From Heliopora coerulea (Eukaryota; Cnidaria; Anthozoa; Scleralcyonacea; Helioporidae), in contig JASJOG010000177.1 in the NCBI GenBank assembly GCA_030142905.1, positions 248,001-312,000 of the forward strand: a DNA stretch of 64,000 nt, in the 5' to 3' direction. Position 1 is the stretch's first letter, and the number at the start of each line of letters is the position of its first letter. The translations under genes were made by a program, and so were the position numbers. Under the pieces are notes generated by a model. That model ran no database searches. It was not told the origin of the DNA and saw nothing but the letters and a program-made list of their open reading frames with translations. This document shows positions 7,739 through 17,239 of this stretch, piece by piece.

Positions 7739-8347
7739 ATGAATGTTGAAGATGAAAAACCATTTAATATGATAATTGTTGGAATGACTGCTTGTGGAAA
7801 AACAAAATATCTTTTGGATTTTATAGAATCAAAATATAAAAATTATTTTGATTATATTTTTCTAATTTGTCCAACATTTGAATGGAATAAAACTTATGAA
7901 AATTGGAAATATGATAAAGACGAAGATTTTATTGCTATTCCTTGTGACCAAGACAATGTTGAAGATTGGCTAAAATTTATAGTAAATTTTTCAAAAGGAA
8001 CCAAAAGTTTAATTATTCTTGATGATTGTGCAAGTGGAAAAAATGTTAAAAATAGAACAAGTGAATTGGTTAAGTTAGGATTTAGCGCTAGACATTATAA
8101 TCTTAGCTGCTGCATGATAACCCAGCAGCTGACAAGTATTGCAAAACCATTTAGAGAAAATATTTCAAAATTAGTCACATTTTATAATCCAAATAAAAAA
8201 GATATGGCAACAATAGTTCAAGAATATTTAGGAGTGGATGACCGCAAAGAATTGGAAAAAATTTTAGAAACTTTGAAAACAAAAAAATATTCATGTTTGG
8301 AAATAAATTTAATTTTTCCATTTAGTTATAAAATAAATGAAAGATAA
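7739..8347 (+). CDS. A32/FtsK-HerA-type genome-packaging ATPase
   Basis: The 202-residue protein has a Walker A motif GMTACGKTK near residue 15 and a Walker B motif SLIILDDC near residue 95. A polar ITQQ motif around residue 125 fits the sensor of viral packaging ATPases. It would pump element DNA into a capsid. It begins 16 bp after the capsid-like gene and its last codons overlap the next gene's ATG. Residues around 123-130 are encoded by a copy-specific inverted repeat that changes VVV to CCM relative to element B. Confidence 0.88.
   Translation: MNVEDEKPFNMIIVGMTACGKTKYLLDFIESKYKNYFDYIFLICPTFEWNKTYENWKYDKDEDFIAIPCDQDNVEDWLKFIVNFSKGTKSLIILDDCASGKNVKNRTSELVKLGFSARHYNLSCCMITQQLTSIAKPFRENISKLVTFYNPNKKDMATIVQEYLGVDDRKELEKILETLKTKKYSCLEINLIFPFSYKINER
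8104..8131. repeat. Copy-specific inverted repeat in the ATPase gene
   Basis: AGCTGCTG and CAGCAGCT form an 8-bp stem around a loop of about 10 bases. Element B has an unrelated AT-rich sequence for the same residues. Confidence 0.5.
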
Positions 8348-8884
8348 TCGTGAAACTAGTGATCATGTAGAAATTCCGCAAATGGAATCAAATACATCCG
8401 CATCGGGTGAAGCTGTAAGTGCTCAAGAAAACCAAACTCAAAATGATGGTAAAAAAGACGTGAAACACGACGTGAAACACGATGTGAAACACGACGTGAT
8501 GAAAAAACGCGAAGAATTGATAAGATTATCTGAAGATGGGGAAATTAGTCAATCGGCGCAAAATTTGAAAAAGCAAGCGATAAAGTTATACTAAAAATTT
8601 ATTCTGAATATGAAATTAAACAATCAGAAAAAGCAAATGTATTTTTAACAGATTTATTAATTAGTAAATTTGCAGATTTATTGGGAGGATTAGAAGCTAT
8701 TGAAAGCAGTGAAGAGTTGGAAAAAGAGTTGGTAAAAGATAAATTATTAAAAAGAGATGTAAAATCTGTGGTTGAAAAATTATCCCCATATCTACCATAT
8801 CTTGGAATATTATCTGGTGGAATTACAGTTGGAAAACATGTTATTAAAAAACATACTGACAAACCAAAATCGCCTACAAATTAA
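8337..8884 (+). pseudogene. Frameshifted homologue of the 187-aa membrane protein
   Basis: The first 80 or so residues are open, then a one-base loss near 8570 relative to element B shifts the frame; the second half continues in another frame to 8884. The C-terminal half contains the hydrophobic PYLPYLGILSGGITVG segment. A tandem hairpin repeat expands a KHDV motif in the N-terminal half. The ATG overlaps the ATPase end (AAATAAATGA), which couples the two genes. Function unknown. Confidence 0.8.
8457..8498. repeat. Tandem hairpin repeat encoding KHDV units
   Basis: About three and a half copies of a 12-bp unit containing CGTG-AAA-CACG. Element B lacks it. Confidence 0.75.
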
Positions 8885-8918
8885 TTTTATAATATATATT
8901 TATTATAAAATTACAAAA

Positions 8919-9317
8919 TTATTTATCTTCATTTTTAGACTTTGGTTTGTCAACATGTTCATTTTTTAAATTAATTAATGAAGCAATTATTTTATCTTTT
9001 TCTGTGTCATTTTTATCTTCATTTTCAAAAGATTTTAGTAATTTTAAATGATTATTATTTTCTGAAAAATTAGTTTCTTGAATAGAATTTCTTCTAAAGG
9101 TTGCTCCAGCTTCAAAATCTTTAAAACCAATATCAACATGAGCGCCAATTCTAAAACCACTTTTTTGTACTTTTCTAAAATTTATTGGTGGATAACCATG
9201 AAGATTTATATCAATATTTGAATTTGATTTTCTATTTTCATAATTTTCAATATGATTTTCAGTACTTGAATCGTGTGTATTATTTTTACTTTTTGTTTTT
9301 GAAATACAATTACCCAT
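8919..9317 (-). CDS. Small protein with N-myristoylation signal (132 aa)
   Basis: The N-terminus MGNCISKTKS fits the N-myristoyltransferase consensus (Gly2, Ser6, then basic residues), with Cys4 available for palmitoylation. The rest is polar and probably mostly unstructured, apart from a conserved core INFRKVQKSGFRIGAHVDIGF. I infer a membrane-associated role in infected or host cells. It is the outermost gene beside the terminal repeat, points inward, and starts after TATAAATG-like sequence. It is conserved and intact in element B, which argues for selection on the protein. Confidence 0.75.
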   Translation of the reverse strand: MGNCISKTKSKNNTHDSSTENHIENYENRKSNSNIDINLHGYPPINFRKVQKSGFRIGAHVDIGFKDFEAGATFRRNSIQETNFSENNNHLKLLKSFENEDKNDTEKDKIIASLINLKNEHVDKPKSKNEDK

Positions 9318-9324
9318 TTATTTA

Positions 9325-9584
9325 TATTAATTTTGATAATGTGAGAAAATTGATTAATTTTGATAATGTGAGAAATTTGATTGATTTTGATAATGTGAGA
9401 AATTTGATTGATTTTGAGAATGTGAATAATTTGACCTAATTTCAGAATGCGTGACGTCACACCTATTTTGGAATTTGGCGAAATTTTGTCGATTTTGAAA
9501 ATGCGTTGATTTTTGTCGATTTTGAAAATGAGGAAAATTTAACCAAATCCCAAAATGCGCTAGAACCCGGACTTTACAGACTAC
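9325..9584. repeat. Right terminal repeat of element A
   Basis: The inner part has about four tandem copies of a 27-bp unit built on GATTTTGATAATGTGAGAAA. A CRE-type palindrome TGACGTCA is at 9452-9459. The tip ends TTTACAGACTAC at 9584 and is followed by TAAGAGGA, the presumed target duplication. The left partner lies outside the window. Confidence 0.75.
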
Positions 9585-10231
9585 TAAGAGGAAAGAGAAT
9601 TATTAACTAGAAAAGGTGTGTTTCCATATGATTGGTTTGATAATATTGAAAAATTAAAAGAAGTAAAATTACCTGATATTAAGGAATTTTATTCAAAATT
9701 AAATGATGAAAATATAAGCGAAGCAGATTATGAACATGCGCAAAATGTTTGGAAAAAATTTAATATTAAAAATATGAAAGGATATCATGACTTGTATTTG
9801 AAAACTGATGTGATACTTTTGGCAGATGTTTTTGAAAATTTTAGAAAAGTTTGTAAAGAAAATTATAAATTAGACCCCGCTTGGTATTAGACTTCTCCAG
9901 GGCTTGCTTGGGATGCAATGTTAAAAATGACTGGAGTTGAATTGGACTTATTATCCGATCCACAAATGTACCTTATGATTGAAAATGGAATTAGAGGGGG
10001 AATTTCAACAATTACAAAGCGATATGCAAAAGCTAATAATCTTTATATGGGCTCAAAGTATAATCCTGAAGAATATAATGTATATCTTGCTTATTTAGAC
10101 GCGAATAATTTACACGGATGGGCTATGAGTAAAATACTTCCTGTGAGAGATTTTAAATGGATGAATGAAAGAGAATTACAAAATTGGGAAAAATTTCCTT
10201 GTATATTAGAAGTTGACTTGGAATACCCTGA
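9585..10231 (+). pseudogene. DNA polymerase B of element C, first visible part
   Basis: It encodes the segment around the ExoIII motif (YHDLYLKTDVILLADVF) through polymerase motif A (AYLDANNLHGWAMSKIL). It starts abruptly at the end of element A and stops at EYPE, where element B is inserted. A TAG at 9888-9890 breaks the frame where element B has tyrosine, so the gene was decaying even without the insertions. It continues at 27276. Confidence 0.9.
10224..10231. repeat. Left target-site duplication of element B
   Basis: TACCCTGA, repeated exactly at 27276-27283. The duplication is 8 bp, where 6 bp is usual for Polintons. Confidence 0.9.
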
Positions 10232-10600
10232 GTAGTCTATAAAATGGGGATTCCAGCGCAGCTTTCCAGCGTATTTTTTCACATTTACTTCCGGTTTCCC
10301 AATGACGTCATCACCTGTCAATCATTTCTATGACGTCATCAAAAAAGCTCCGCCCACTTTTAAGCCAGCGGTCTATCTTTGCAGACTCATGTAAAAATTG
10401 ATGATGTCATTGGGTAACCCATCAAATTCCAAGAATTACTTCCGGTTTACAAAAACCTACCAAATCTGGTTCAAACCGGATTCTCAAATTTACCTAAATT
10501 CATTACATTTTCAAAATTAATCAATTTTCTCGCATTCTCAAAATTAATCAATTTTCTCACATTCTTAAAAATTAATCAATTTTCTCACATTCTCGAAATT
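10232..10600. repeat. Left terminal inverted repeat of element B
   Basis: It matches 26937-27275 in reverse complement over about 330 bp with scattered differences. It contains two intact CRE-type TGACGTCA sites (10303-10310, 10331-10338), a third degraded one near 10402, a TATA-like TCTATAAAA at the tip, and inner 27-28-bp tandem units (CTCACATTCT plus AATTAATCAATTTT). Confidence 0.9.
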
Positions 10601-10665
10601 AATCAATTTTTGAAATTTTGAAAATTTCAAAAACATGAAAATAATAAAATAAAGTTTATAATTTT

Positions 10666-13600
10666 TTATGGTTTGAATCCAAATATTTTTTCATATTCTT
10701 TAACCATGTTATTCATGTAATGACCAAATGCAAGAGTGTCTATTTTATTTTCAAGTATGTTTCGTTTGTCATCTTTTGGAGACAATGCAATTTTTTCAAC
10801 ACTTTCTGTATACAAGTCATGATTTCTATGTCTTATCAAATTCATCTTTCTAATTTGTTCTTCTCCATCAAATAAACAATCTTTATAATTTTGAAATATT
10901 ATTTCTTTTTTGATAATATTTTTTTTAACACCTTTACATTTTTTTTCTTCTTTTCCTTCACCGCCTTCAACGTTTCCACACATTTTATAAGAATATAATT
11001 TTGCTCTCAAACCCACAAATTCTTCAATTTGTTTTCCTCCACACTCATCTTTCATCATACCAATAACCTTTTTGTTTAATCCAGTTTTTATCCCACTTTT
11101 ATGTTCTTTTGAATAATTACTTGTGTCAAACATATTTTTTACATCTGGAGAAATGTCTTTATAAAAATCATCAGTTTTGATTTCATACATTAAACTATCA
11201 GTATCTGTAAATAATAATGATGCATTTTCATCATATTTTTTCTTGATATAATTATAATGAAAATCATACACTAAAGTTTTTGATAAATCCAATATACTCA
11301 TTCCCAAATATATTGGTTTATCTAGTTTGATTTTTGTTTTATACATATGAATTGCAATTAAATTTTCAGAAAATATAGTTCTTTTATCAAAGTTAGTTTT
11401 TGAAAATAGTTTTAATGCTTTTTCTTTTCTATTAACCAATTGTATATTAACTCTATTTCTTACATTTTCCATTGTTTTTCCAAATACTGAATTATTCATC
11501 AATTTGAAAAAATCTTTTTCAAAATCATTTTTTGCATTTGTTCTCAAATTTGTATTCAAATCAATATATTGTTTCATAAAATCTTCTTCATAAAATTTTA
11601 CTCCTTTATGAATTCGAGTAATTTTTAATCCCAACTTTTCATACAATTTTAAGTTTTCACAATGCAAAACATATTTTTCTTTGTTATTTAAATTTGGAAT
11701 TAATTTTTCAACTTGACCAATTTTTAATCTTTCTGGAGCAAGAGGATATTCATTATGTGAATCATGTAAATTTTCTGGATATTCTAAATCAACTTCTAAA
11801 ATACAGCTATATTTTTTCCAATTTTCCAATTCATTGTTTTTCATCCATTTGAAATTCTTAATTGGAAGTTTTTTAGACATTGCCCAACCATATAAATTAT
11901 TTGCATCCAAATATGGAAGATAAACACTATCTTCTTCAGAATTATATTTGTTTTCCATATATTTATTGTTTGCTTTTGCATATCTTTTTACAATCGTTGA
12001 AATTCCACCTCTGATTCCCTTTTCAATCATGATACATTTGTGGGTCATGCAATAATTCCAATTCAATTTTTGTAATTTTCAACATCGCATCCCAAGCTAA
12101 TCCAGGTGATGTATAATACCAAGCAGGGTCCAATTTATAATTTTGTTTACAAACTTTTCTAAAATTTTCAAAGACATCAGCTAAAAGAATAACATCAGTT
12201 TTTAAATATAAATCATGATATTCTCTCATATTTTTGATTTTAAATTTATTCCAAACATTTTGTGCGTGTTCATAATCTTCACCACTTATATTTTCATCAT
12301 TTAATTTGGAATAAAATTCTCCAATATCAGGTAGTTTTTCTTCTTTTAATTTTTCAATATCATCAAACCAATCATATGGAAAAACACCTTTTCTAGTTAA
12401 TAATTGTCTTTTTTCTTCATTTTTATAAAATTTCTTCAAAATATTCAATTCATTTTTATCTAAATTATTAACTAAATTTGCTAAACTAGTTTGCATAAAT
12501 TTAAAACTATCAATAAATCTAATTTGTCTTTTTACATTAACCAAATCTCTAATTTTATAATTTTGGTTTTCACTTGTTTCACTGGTTGATGGTAATTCTT
12601 CACACTCAATAATATTTTCTTTACATTTACTTTTAAGTTGTTTTTCTGTAATTATTTTTTCAGATTCAAATTTATCAACAATGATGTCTTTTGTAAAACT
12701 AATATATTTTTCCTCAGTATTAGGTATACAATTAATTTCACCTTCAGAAACACCAAGATTTTTAATAAATTTTAATAAATCATAATTTTGAAGATTGTGA
12801 AATATAACTGGTATAAATTTTGGTTTTTTCATTTTTGAATTACAACTAATACAAGCAGCTCCTCTATATTTTCCAGTAAAATGACAACGATCTCTAACTT
12901 TATCTGTGAAATTGGTTCTTTTCGGTTCTTTTCCTTTTTCATTTTCTTTTACTTTTTCTTCTGATTTTCCAAATTTGATTCCAAAGCATAACAATTTTTA
13001 GCTAATCTAAAATCTACTTTATCTTTTTCACTTAATATTATCTTTTTTGGAAATTTAAATTGCTCATGTATTTTTTTAATATTGTTTTCTAAACTTTCTA
13101 CAAATTTTAAAGAAATGTCGAAATCATCCTCACCAGGTTTTTTGGAACATTTGATTAATTTTGGTCTAAATAAATTATCATCAAAACATTTTATCAAATA
13201 ACAATATCCAGATGGTTCATGTTTTTGAAATTGTTTTGTATTTTCACCAATATTTTTATCCTCAAATTTTAAATTGCATTCAAAATCTGCATAAACCACA
13301 AATGGAATATCATGCATTCTTTCATAATTTTTAAACTTTAATTTTTCACCTTTGTTTGGATAAACAGTTTTTCCACATTCATACTCTTGACAATATTCTA
13401 AATGATTTTTAAAAATATTTTCCTTACTAAAATGTTGTAAGCAATAGTTGCAAATATATTTTTTTTCTTTATGTTTATTAACCTGAGTTGAAAACAATCT
13501 ACTCATATTTTTAATTAAACAATAATGTTTGCAGCTTTGCTGCTGAGGGCTTTGCCCGATGTCTCCATTCTCATTAGATATTAACAATATATTTACATGC

Positions 13601-14655
13601 GGTTGTTTTTCCTGTTGTTCCAAATCAAAGTTACTTACTCTCAAAGGAAAAATTTCATTATTTTTGTTTCCAAATCTTTTTTCTTCATTGTATCCAAATA
13701 AATTAATTGCAATGTTATTATTTTTTTCAAATTTATCAATATCAGAAAATCCACATGGAAAATTAATATCTTTAACATTAAAACTTTCAGATTTCTTTTT
13801 TAAAATTTTTGTAATTCTTCCAGCATCTTTTAAATCAGGTGTAGTTTTTAAAAGTTCATTTATTGCTATACACCACAATAAACATTTATCATCATTGTTT
13901 TTTGGGTTGATAATTGCATTTTTATTTTTTAAAAACTCTGGTAAAGGAATATAAGATGAAGCAAGTAATCTTTTAATTTCATTAATATTAAGAATTATTT
14001 TTAAACCTTTGTTAAATTTCCACAAACTTGAATTTTTTAAAAATTCTTCAAAACTTAAAATAACTTTTTGAGTCATTTTTTCATATATTTCATCAAAATT
14101 ACTTCCATTAAAAATTTCTTCATAATAACTATGAAAATGAGCTTTATCTATGGTTATTTCTCCTGTAGCTGGATTTGTTTTTTTCATCAAACATTCAAGA
14201 GTTATTTATTGTTTTGTGCTTGAATTTTTTTTAAATTTTTCAATCACCAATGGTTTTATTTTTTTCAAAAGAGTCAAAGGGTCATATAAAGACAATTCAA
14301 ATTTTTTCAAATCCATTTGATATCTTTTTGTTACATTCAAAGCTTTTTTATCAATTTTAAATTTTGCGGTTGGATTGTATGTTTGTGTAACTTTACCTTG
14401 TATGTTGTCAAATATATCTGAAAAATTATTTTTTAATTTATTATACCAATTTGTTATTTTTCCAACTCCTTTATTTGCGTTATTTCTATATTTATCAAAT
14501 AAATTAAGCAATTCTTCTTTAGATTTATCTAGCAAATTATTTGCTTTTTCCTTTGATTTTTCAACAAAATTATTTTTTAAAATTTTTTTTGGTTTTAATA
14601 AAGGGGTATTAATATTTGGAACATCTTCGTCCAATAAATTTCTCGTTGTATTCAT
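10666..14655 (-). pseudogene. Protein-primed-type DNA polymerase B of element B, broken
   Basis: This is a family B polymerase of the Polinton/adintovirus kind that would replicate the element. In order there are an N-terminal region, a C2H2-like finger (YICNYCLQHF), ExoI (VVYADFEC), ExoII (HNLQNYDLL), ExoIII (YLKTDVILLAD), motif A (YLDANNLYGW), motif B (KLMNNSVFGKT) and motif C (LFTDTDSLMY). Three lesions: a TAA at 14206-14208 separating the first 149 residues in the same frame, a frameshift near 12949-12994, and a two-base loss near 12050 that returns to the first frame. Total length is about 1,330 codons. A double hairpin lies inside (13531-13559). The gene points toward the left terminus. 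Confidence 0.92.
13531..13559. repeat. GC-rich double hairpin in polymerase B
   Basis: GCAGC-TTT-GCTGC, spacer TGA, GGGC-TTT-GCCC, then GA. Read on the minus strand it follows the family layout with different but still paired stems. It is translated in frame as a Gln/Ser-rich loop before the zinc-finger region. Confidence 0.85.
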
Positions 14656-14758
14656 TCTTTATTTATATATATATTTTTTTTTAAAGTCAAAAAAATTAAA
14701 AAAATTGAAAATTTTTTTTCATGTTTGGTCATGTGATTAAATTTAAAAAAATAACTGA

Positions 14759-15088
14759 TTACTGAATTTTAGTAAATATAAAAATATTAAATGATGAATA
14801 TAATTTTTTTAAACTTGGAACTAAAATAATTTTGTAAGTTTTATTATAAATTTTTTCTCCATTTTTGTAATCAATTTCAAAATCATTGAAAATACAAAAT
14901 TTTTCTTTATAATTTATGAAAAATTCATGATGTGGTAATAATTCCGCATCACCTGAAAGTTTAGCAATTTTATCAGAAAAAACATAAAATAAATAGTCTT
15001 CTTCATCATAAAAGCTGAAATCTTTCAGCGAACTTTGGTCTTCATATATATATTTTTCAATATATTTTTTTGAGTTAACAAGGTTCAT
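14759..15088 (-). CDS. Hypothetical protein (109 aa)
   Basis: A small acidic and aromatic-rich protein with no recognised motif and no membrane segment. It is separated from the polymerase by about 100 bp of A/T runs and has no counterpart in the visible part of element A. The start lies in an AT-rich stretch typical of this element. It may be a real gene because the frame is open in AT-rich DNA where stops are frequent, but function is unknown. Confidence 0.5.
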   Translation of the reverse strand: MNLVNSKKYIEKYIYEDQSSLKDFSFYDEEDYLFYVFSDKIAKLSGDAELLPHHEFFINYKEKFCIFNDFEIDYKNGEKIYNKTYKIILVPSLKKLYSSFNIFIFTKIQ

Positions 15089-15158
15089 ATTTTATTATCT
15101 TTTATTTATATAATAATTTTCCTTTAAAAAAAATTTTTAAAAAAAAAATCAAAATTTT

Positions 15159-15506
15159 TCAACAGTCATAAAAAACCAAAAATGATTGATCATTAAATTT
15201 CAAATCTTTTTTATTATTAATTCTATATTTTATACTTTCCGGATTCATATTAAAATTTTTTGCAGCAGATCTAAGACTTTTAAAATTTAAGATTTCACCT
15301 GTTTCACTGTTTATAAATATTACTGGGATTGGATTTTTCATTTTTTCTCTACAATATTTCTCATACTTTTCATTTGGTTTGCTAATTTCAAATCTAAGCA
15401 TTTCTTCAAGTTGATTTTTGTTAAAAGTTTTATAATATTTTATTTTTCTTTCTCTTGCAATATTCCACAATAATTTAAATGTTTTTTGTTGATAATGGTT
15501 TTCCAT
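15159..15506 (-). CDS. NUMOD1-like DNA-binding protein (115 aa)
   Basis: The C-terminal half reads INSETGEILNFKSLRSAAKNF followed by a second helix (MNPESIKYRINN). This is the pattern of the NUMOD1/IENR helix-turn-helix module found in homing endonucleases and some viral regulators. No nuclease domain (GIY-YIG or HNH) is visible, so it is either a stand-alone DNA-binding protein or the remains of a homing nuclease. The start follows TATAAATAAATG. Confidence 0.6.
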   Translation of the reverse strand: MENHYQQKTFKLLWNIARERKIKYYKTFNKNQLEEMLRFEISKPNEKYEKYCREKMKNPIPVIFINSETGEILNFKSLRSAAKNFNMNPESIKYRINNKKDLKFNDQSFLVFYDC

Positions 15507-15541
15507 TTATTTATATAATTTATTTATTTAAAGAAAAATTT

Positions 15542-16105
15542 TTAAATAAATTTATAAACTACATAACCTCCTGAAAGACCAACTATAAAAAAAACAACAT
15601 TTTGATATTCTTTCATTTCATCAGAAGGTTTATAATAATCTTCTAATTTTGGTGGTTCCCTGTCATTTTCTTCATTTTCTTCATTTTCAAGAGATTTTAA
15701 ACGATTATTAATTTCAGCAAGATTTTTCAAAGACATATTTGTCTTATTTATATCAGCATTCGCATCAGATAATTGTTGTCTTAATTTTTCAATTTCTTGT
15801 TTTCTTTTTACTTGCTCCTCATACCATTTTTCCTTATCCCTACTAGAATCGATGCAATTGAAGAACCAGGCGGAAAACGTATTCGAATGATGAAAATCAA
15901 TGCCCAGCAAAAAATTCTTAACACAGGCATATTTGTGTCAAAAGGTTTATTGAGATCTAACGTTTCGTTGCTTAAGACGCAACATCATTGCTTCATTATG
16001 TCTTTTTATCTCTTTTTAATATCCAGAATGATTTAATTTTGAAAATAAAAATCCAGCACCTGCAAAAGCAACTGCATTAAATAATCCACCAACTACTGTT
16101 TCCAT
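15542..16105 (-). pseudogene. Membrane-anchored coiled-coil protein, split by a host repeat
   Basis: The N-terminal part starts at 16105 with METVVGGLFNAVAFAGAGFLF, a hydrophobic segment. The C-terminal part has a predicted coiled coil (WYEEQVKRKQEIEKLRQQLS) and a final membrane segment (VVFFIVGLSGGYVVYKFI). Between them lies a foreign repeat (about 15849-15995), and a TAA occurs just before it. It was once one gene with membrane segments at both ends; function unknown. Confidence 0.65.
15849..15995 (+). repeat. Host repeat inserted in element B
   Basis: The order ATCGATGCAAT, GAACCAGGCG, ATGAAAATCAA, AAAGGTTTATT, TAACGTTTCGTTGC, CGCAACATCA is also found at 38339-38475 in the host part. The style (CGTTTCG near the end) recalls Penelope-like termini. 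Its presence shows element B has spent time in this genome. Confidence 0.75.
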
Positions 16106-16147
16106 TTATTTTTATATTTTCTCATTTTTTCTATTTTTTAAGACTGT

Positions 16148-16381
16148 TTAAGATTTGAAAGGATCAGAAGGAATCCACTTTTTGTCTTGAGCATATTTAA
16201 CTGCAAGCGATGATAAACCCACAGCTGCTGCGAGTTTTAAAGTAGGAACTAAACTAGATGGAGTTGATAAACCATCACTAATTACTTTTCTTGATATCAT
16301 TCCAACTCCAACAGCACCCAATGTAATTATTGTAGAATCATATAATTCATTCATAACTTCTTTTCTATTCATTTCACCCAT
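16148..16381 (-). CDS. Small membrane protein (77 aa)
   Basis: Two hydrophobic segments (IITLGAVGVGMISRKVI and LVPTLKLAAAVGLSSLAV) separated by a short polar loop; the C-terminus is basic. The start follows TATAAATAAATG. No known family. It belongs to the run of small minus-strand genes between polymerase and fiber and is probably a virion or host-membrane protein. Confidence 0.6.
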   Translation of the reverse strand: MGEMNRKEVMNELYDSTIITLGAVGVGMISRKVISDGLSTPSSLVPTLKLAAAVGLSSLAVKYAQDKKWIPSDPFKS

Positions 16382-16430
16382 TTATTTATACATATAAATT
16401 TTTTTTGCAAACTTTATTTTCTTACAGATT

Positions 16431-16910
16431 TCACAGGTTTTCTATAGAACACGGCGTAGCCGTCGCGAAGCGTGATGGTTTGCATTTAGTAATTTCATAG
16501 TCATTTTTATTTATGGTCTTAACTTTTTTGTTTTCTTCTTCACTTTGTTCGCTTCGTTCACTTTCGATTTCGCTTTGTCTTTTGTCTCTTTTATATGCAT
16601 AATATAAACCTCCAAGTGCAGCAACAATTGTCACACCACCAACAAAATATCTGAAATCTACGTAATCATTTATTTCTTTGGCAAAACGGGTTCTTTCGTG
16701 ACCCGCTTCGCGGTCTGCTTCTCTCCGCATTCTTGCTTTTCTTTCTTTTGCTTCTCTTGAAATTTTTGCTAATCTTTTTCCCAATTCCACTTTTCTTGGG
16801 TCTTTTTCTTTAATAGATTTTTCAACTGCTGTTACTTTATCAACATTTGGTGAAGCTTCGCTGATGAAAGCTTTGCTTGATTGTTTACTTGTTTCACCTT
16901 TTTCACTCAT
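16431..16910 (-). CDS. Single-pass membrane protein with charged tails (159 aa)
   Basis: The N-terminal 80 residues are Ser/Lys/Arg/Glu-rich, followed by one membrane segment (YFVGGVTIVAALGGLYYAY) and a charged C-terminal tail. At least three GC-rich hairpins (16452-16472, 16703-16713, 16854-16878) are translated within it, all in its variable polar parts. The start follows TATAAATAAATG. No recognised family. Confidence 0.6.
   Translation of the reverse strand: MSEKGETSKQSSKAFISEASPNVDKVTAVEKSIKEKDPRKVELGKRLAKISREAKERKARMRREADREAGHERTRFAKEINDYVDFRYFVGGVTIVAALGGLYYAYKRDKRQSEIESERSEQSEEENKKVKTINKNDYEITKCKPSRFATATPCSIENL
16452..16472. repeat. GC-rich double hairpin
   Basis: CGGC-GTA-GCCG followed by CGC-GAA-GCG, inside the 3' end of the 159-aa gene. 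Confidence 0.65.
16703..16713. repeat. GC-rich hairpin
   Basis: CCGC-TTC-GCGG within the 159-aa gene, bordered by partly complementary GAC/GTC bases. Confidence 0.6.
16854..16878. repeat. GC-rich double hairpin
   Basis: AGC-TTC-GCT followed by AAGC-TTT-GCTT, near the 5' end of the 159-aa gene. Confidence 0.6.
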
Positions 16911-16919
16911 TTATTTATA

Positions 16920-17239
16920 ATTTTATTTTTTTATTCAAATAGCAAAGCTGAGAGCAAGCGTTATTTATGAGTAAAATTAAATAAAAGTCAAGTAAATTTT
17001 AAATAAACACAAATGTTATTCAAAATTTATTCAAAATTTATTCAAACATTATTCAAAATTTATTCAAACGTTATTTACAAATAAAATTAAATAAAATTAA
17101 ATAAAATTAAATAAAATTAAATAAAATTAAATAAAATTAAATAAAATTAAATAAAACCTAAAAGGACTGCAAAGCAGTTCAAGTAAATTTTAAATAACCT
17201 CAAATGTTATTTAAAATTTATTCAAACATTATTCAAAAT
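16920..17239. repeat. AT-rich tandem-repeat spacer between membrane protein and fiber
   Basis: It contains about eight copies of ATAAAATTAA (about 17084-17155), imperfect ATTCAAAATTTATTCAAA units on both sides, and a lone hairpin ACTGC-AAA-GCAGT (17166-17178). No coding potential. It could be a replication or packaging region, or simply a terminator spacer; nothing here decides. Confidence 0.7.

Larger units (their letters stand above)
1..9584 (+). mobile_element. Element A: right portion of a Polinton/adintovirus-like element
   Basis: Gene order fiber(-), penton-like(-), large conserved protein(-), integrase(+), hydrophobic protein(+), capsid-like(+), ATPase(+), membrane protein(+), myristoylated protein(-) is the same as in element B. 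The left end, where the polymerase gene should lie, is outside the window. The right end is placed at 9584 because the sequence TTACAGACTAC there matches the tips of elements B and C, and polymerase coding sequence of element C resumes at once. A has a stop in its integrase, a frameshift near 8570 and a recombination scar at about 1782-2164, so it is not a functional copy. Confidence 0.85.

Noticed and set aside
9331..9430. Possible CRISPR-like array (27-bp repeats)
   Set aside because: Units are directly adjacent without unique spacers and lie in a terminal repeat of an animal element.
13559..13954. Plus-strand 131-codon frame inside polymerase B
   Set aside because: It is the reverse strand of conserved polymerase coding sequence and has no homologue-like features.
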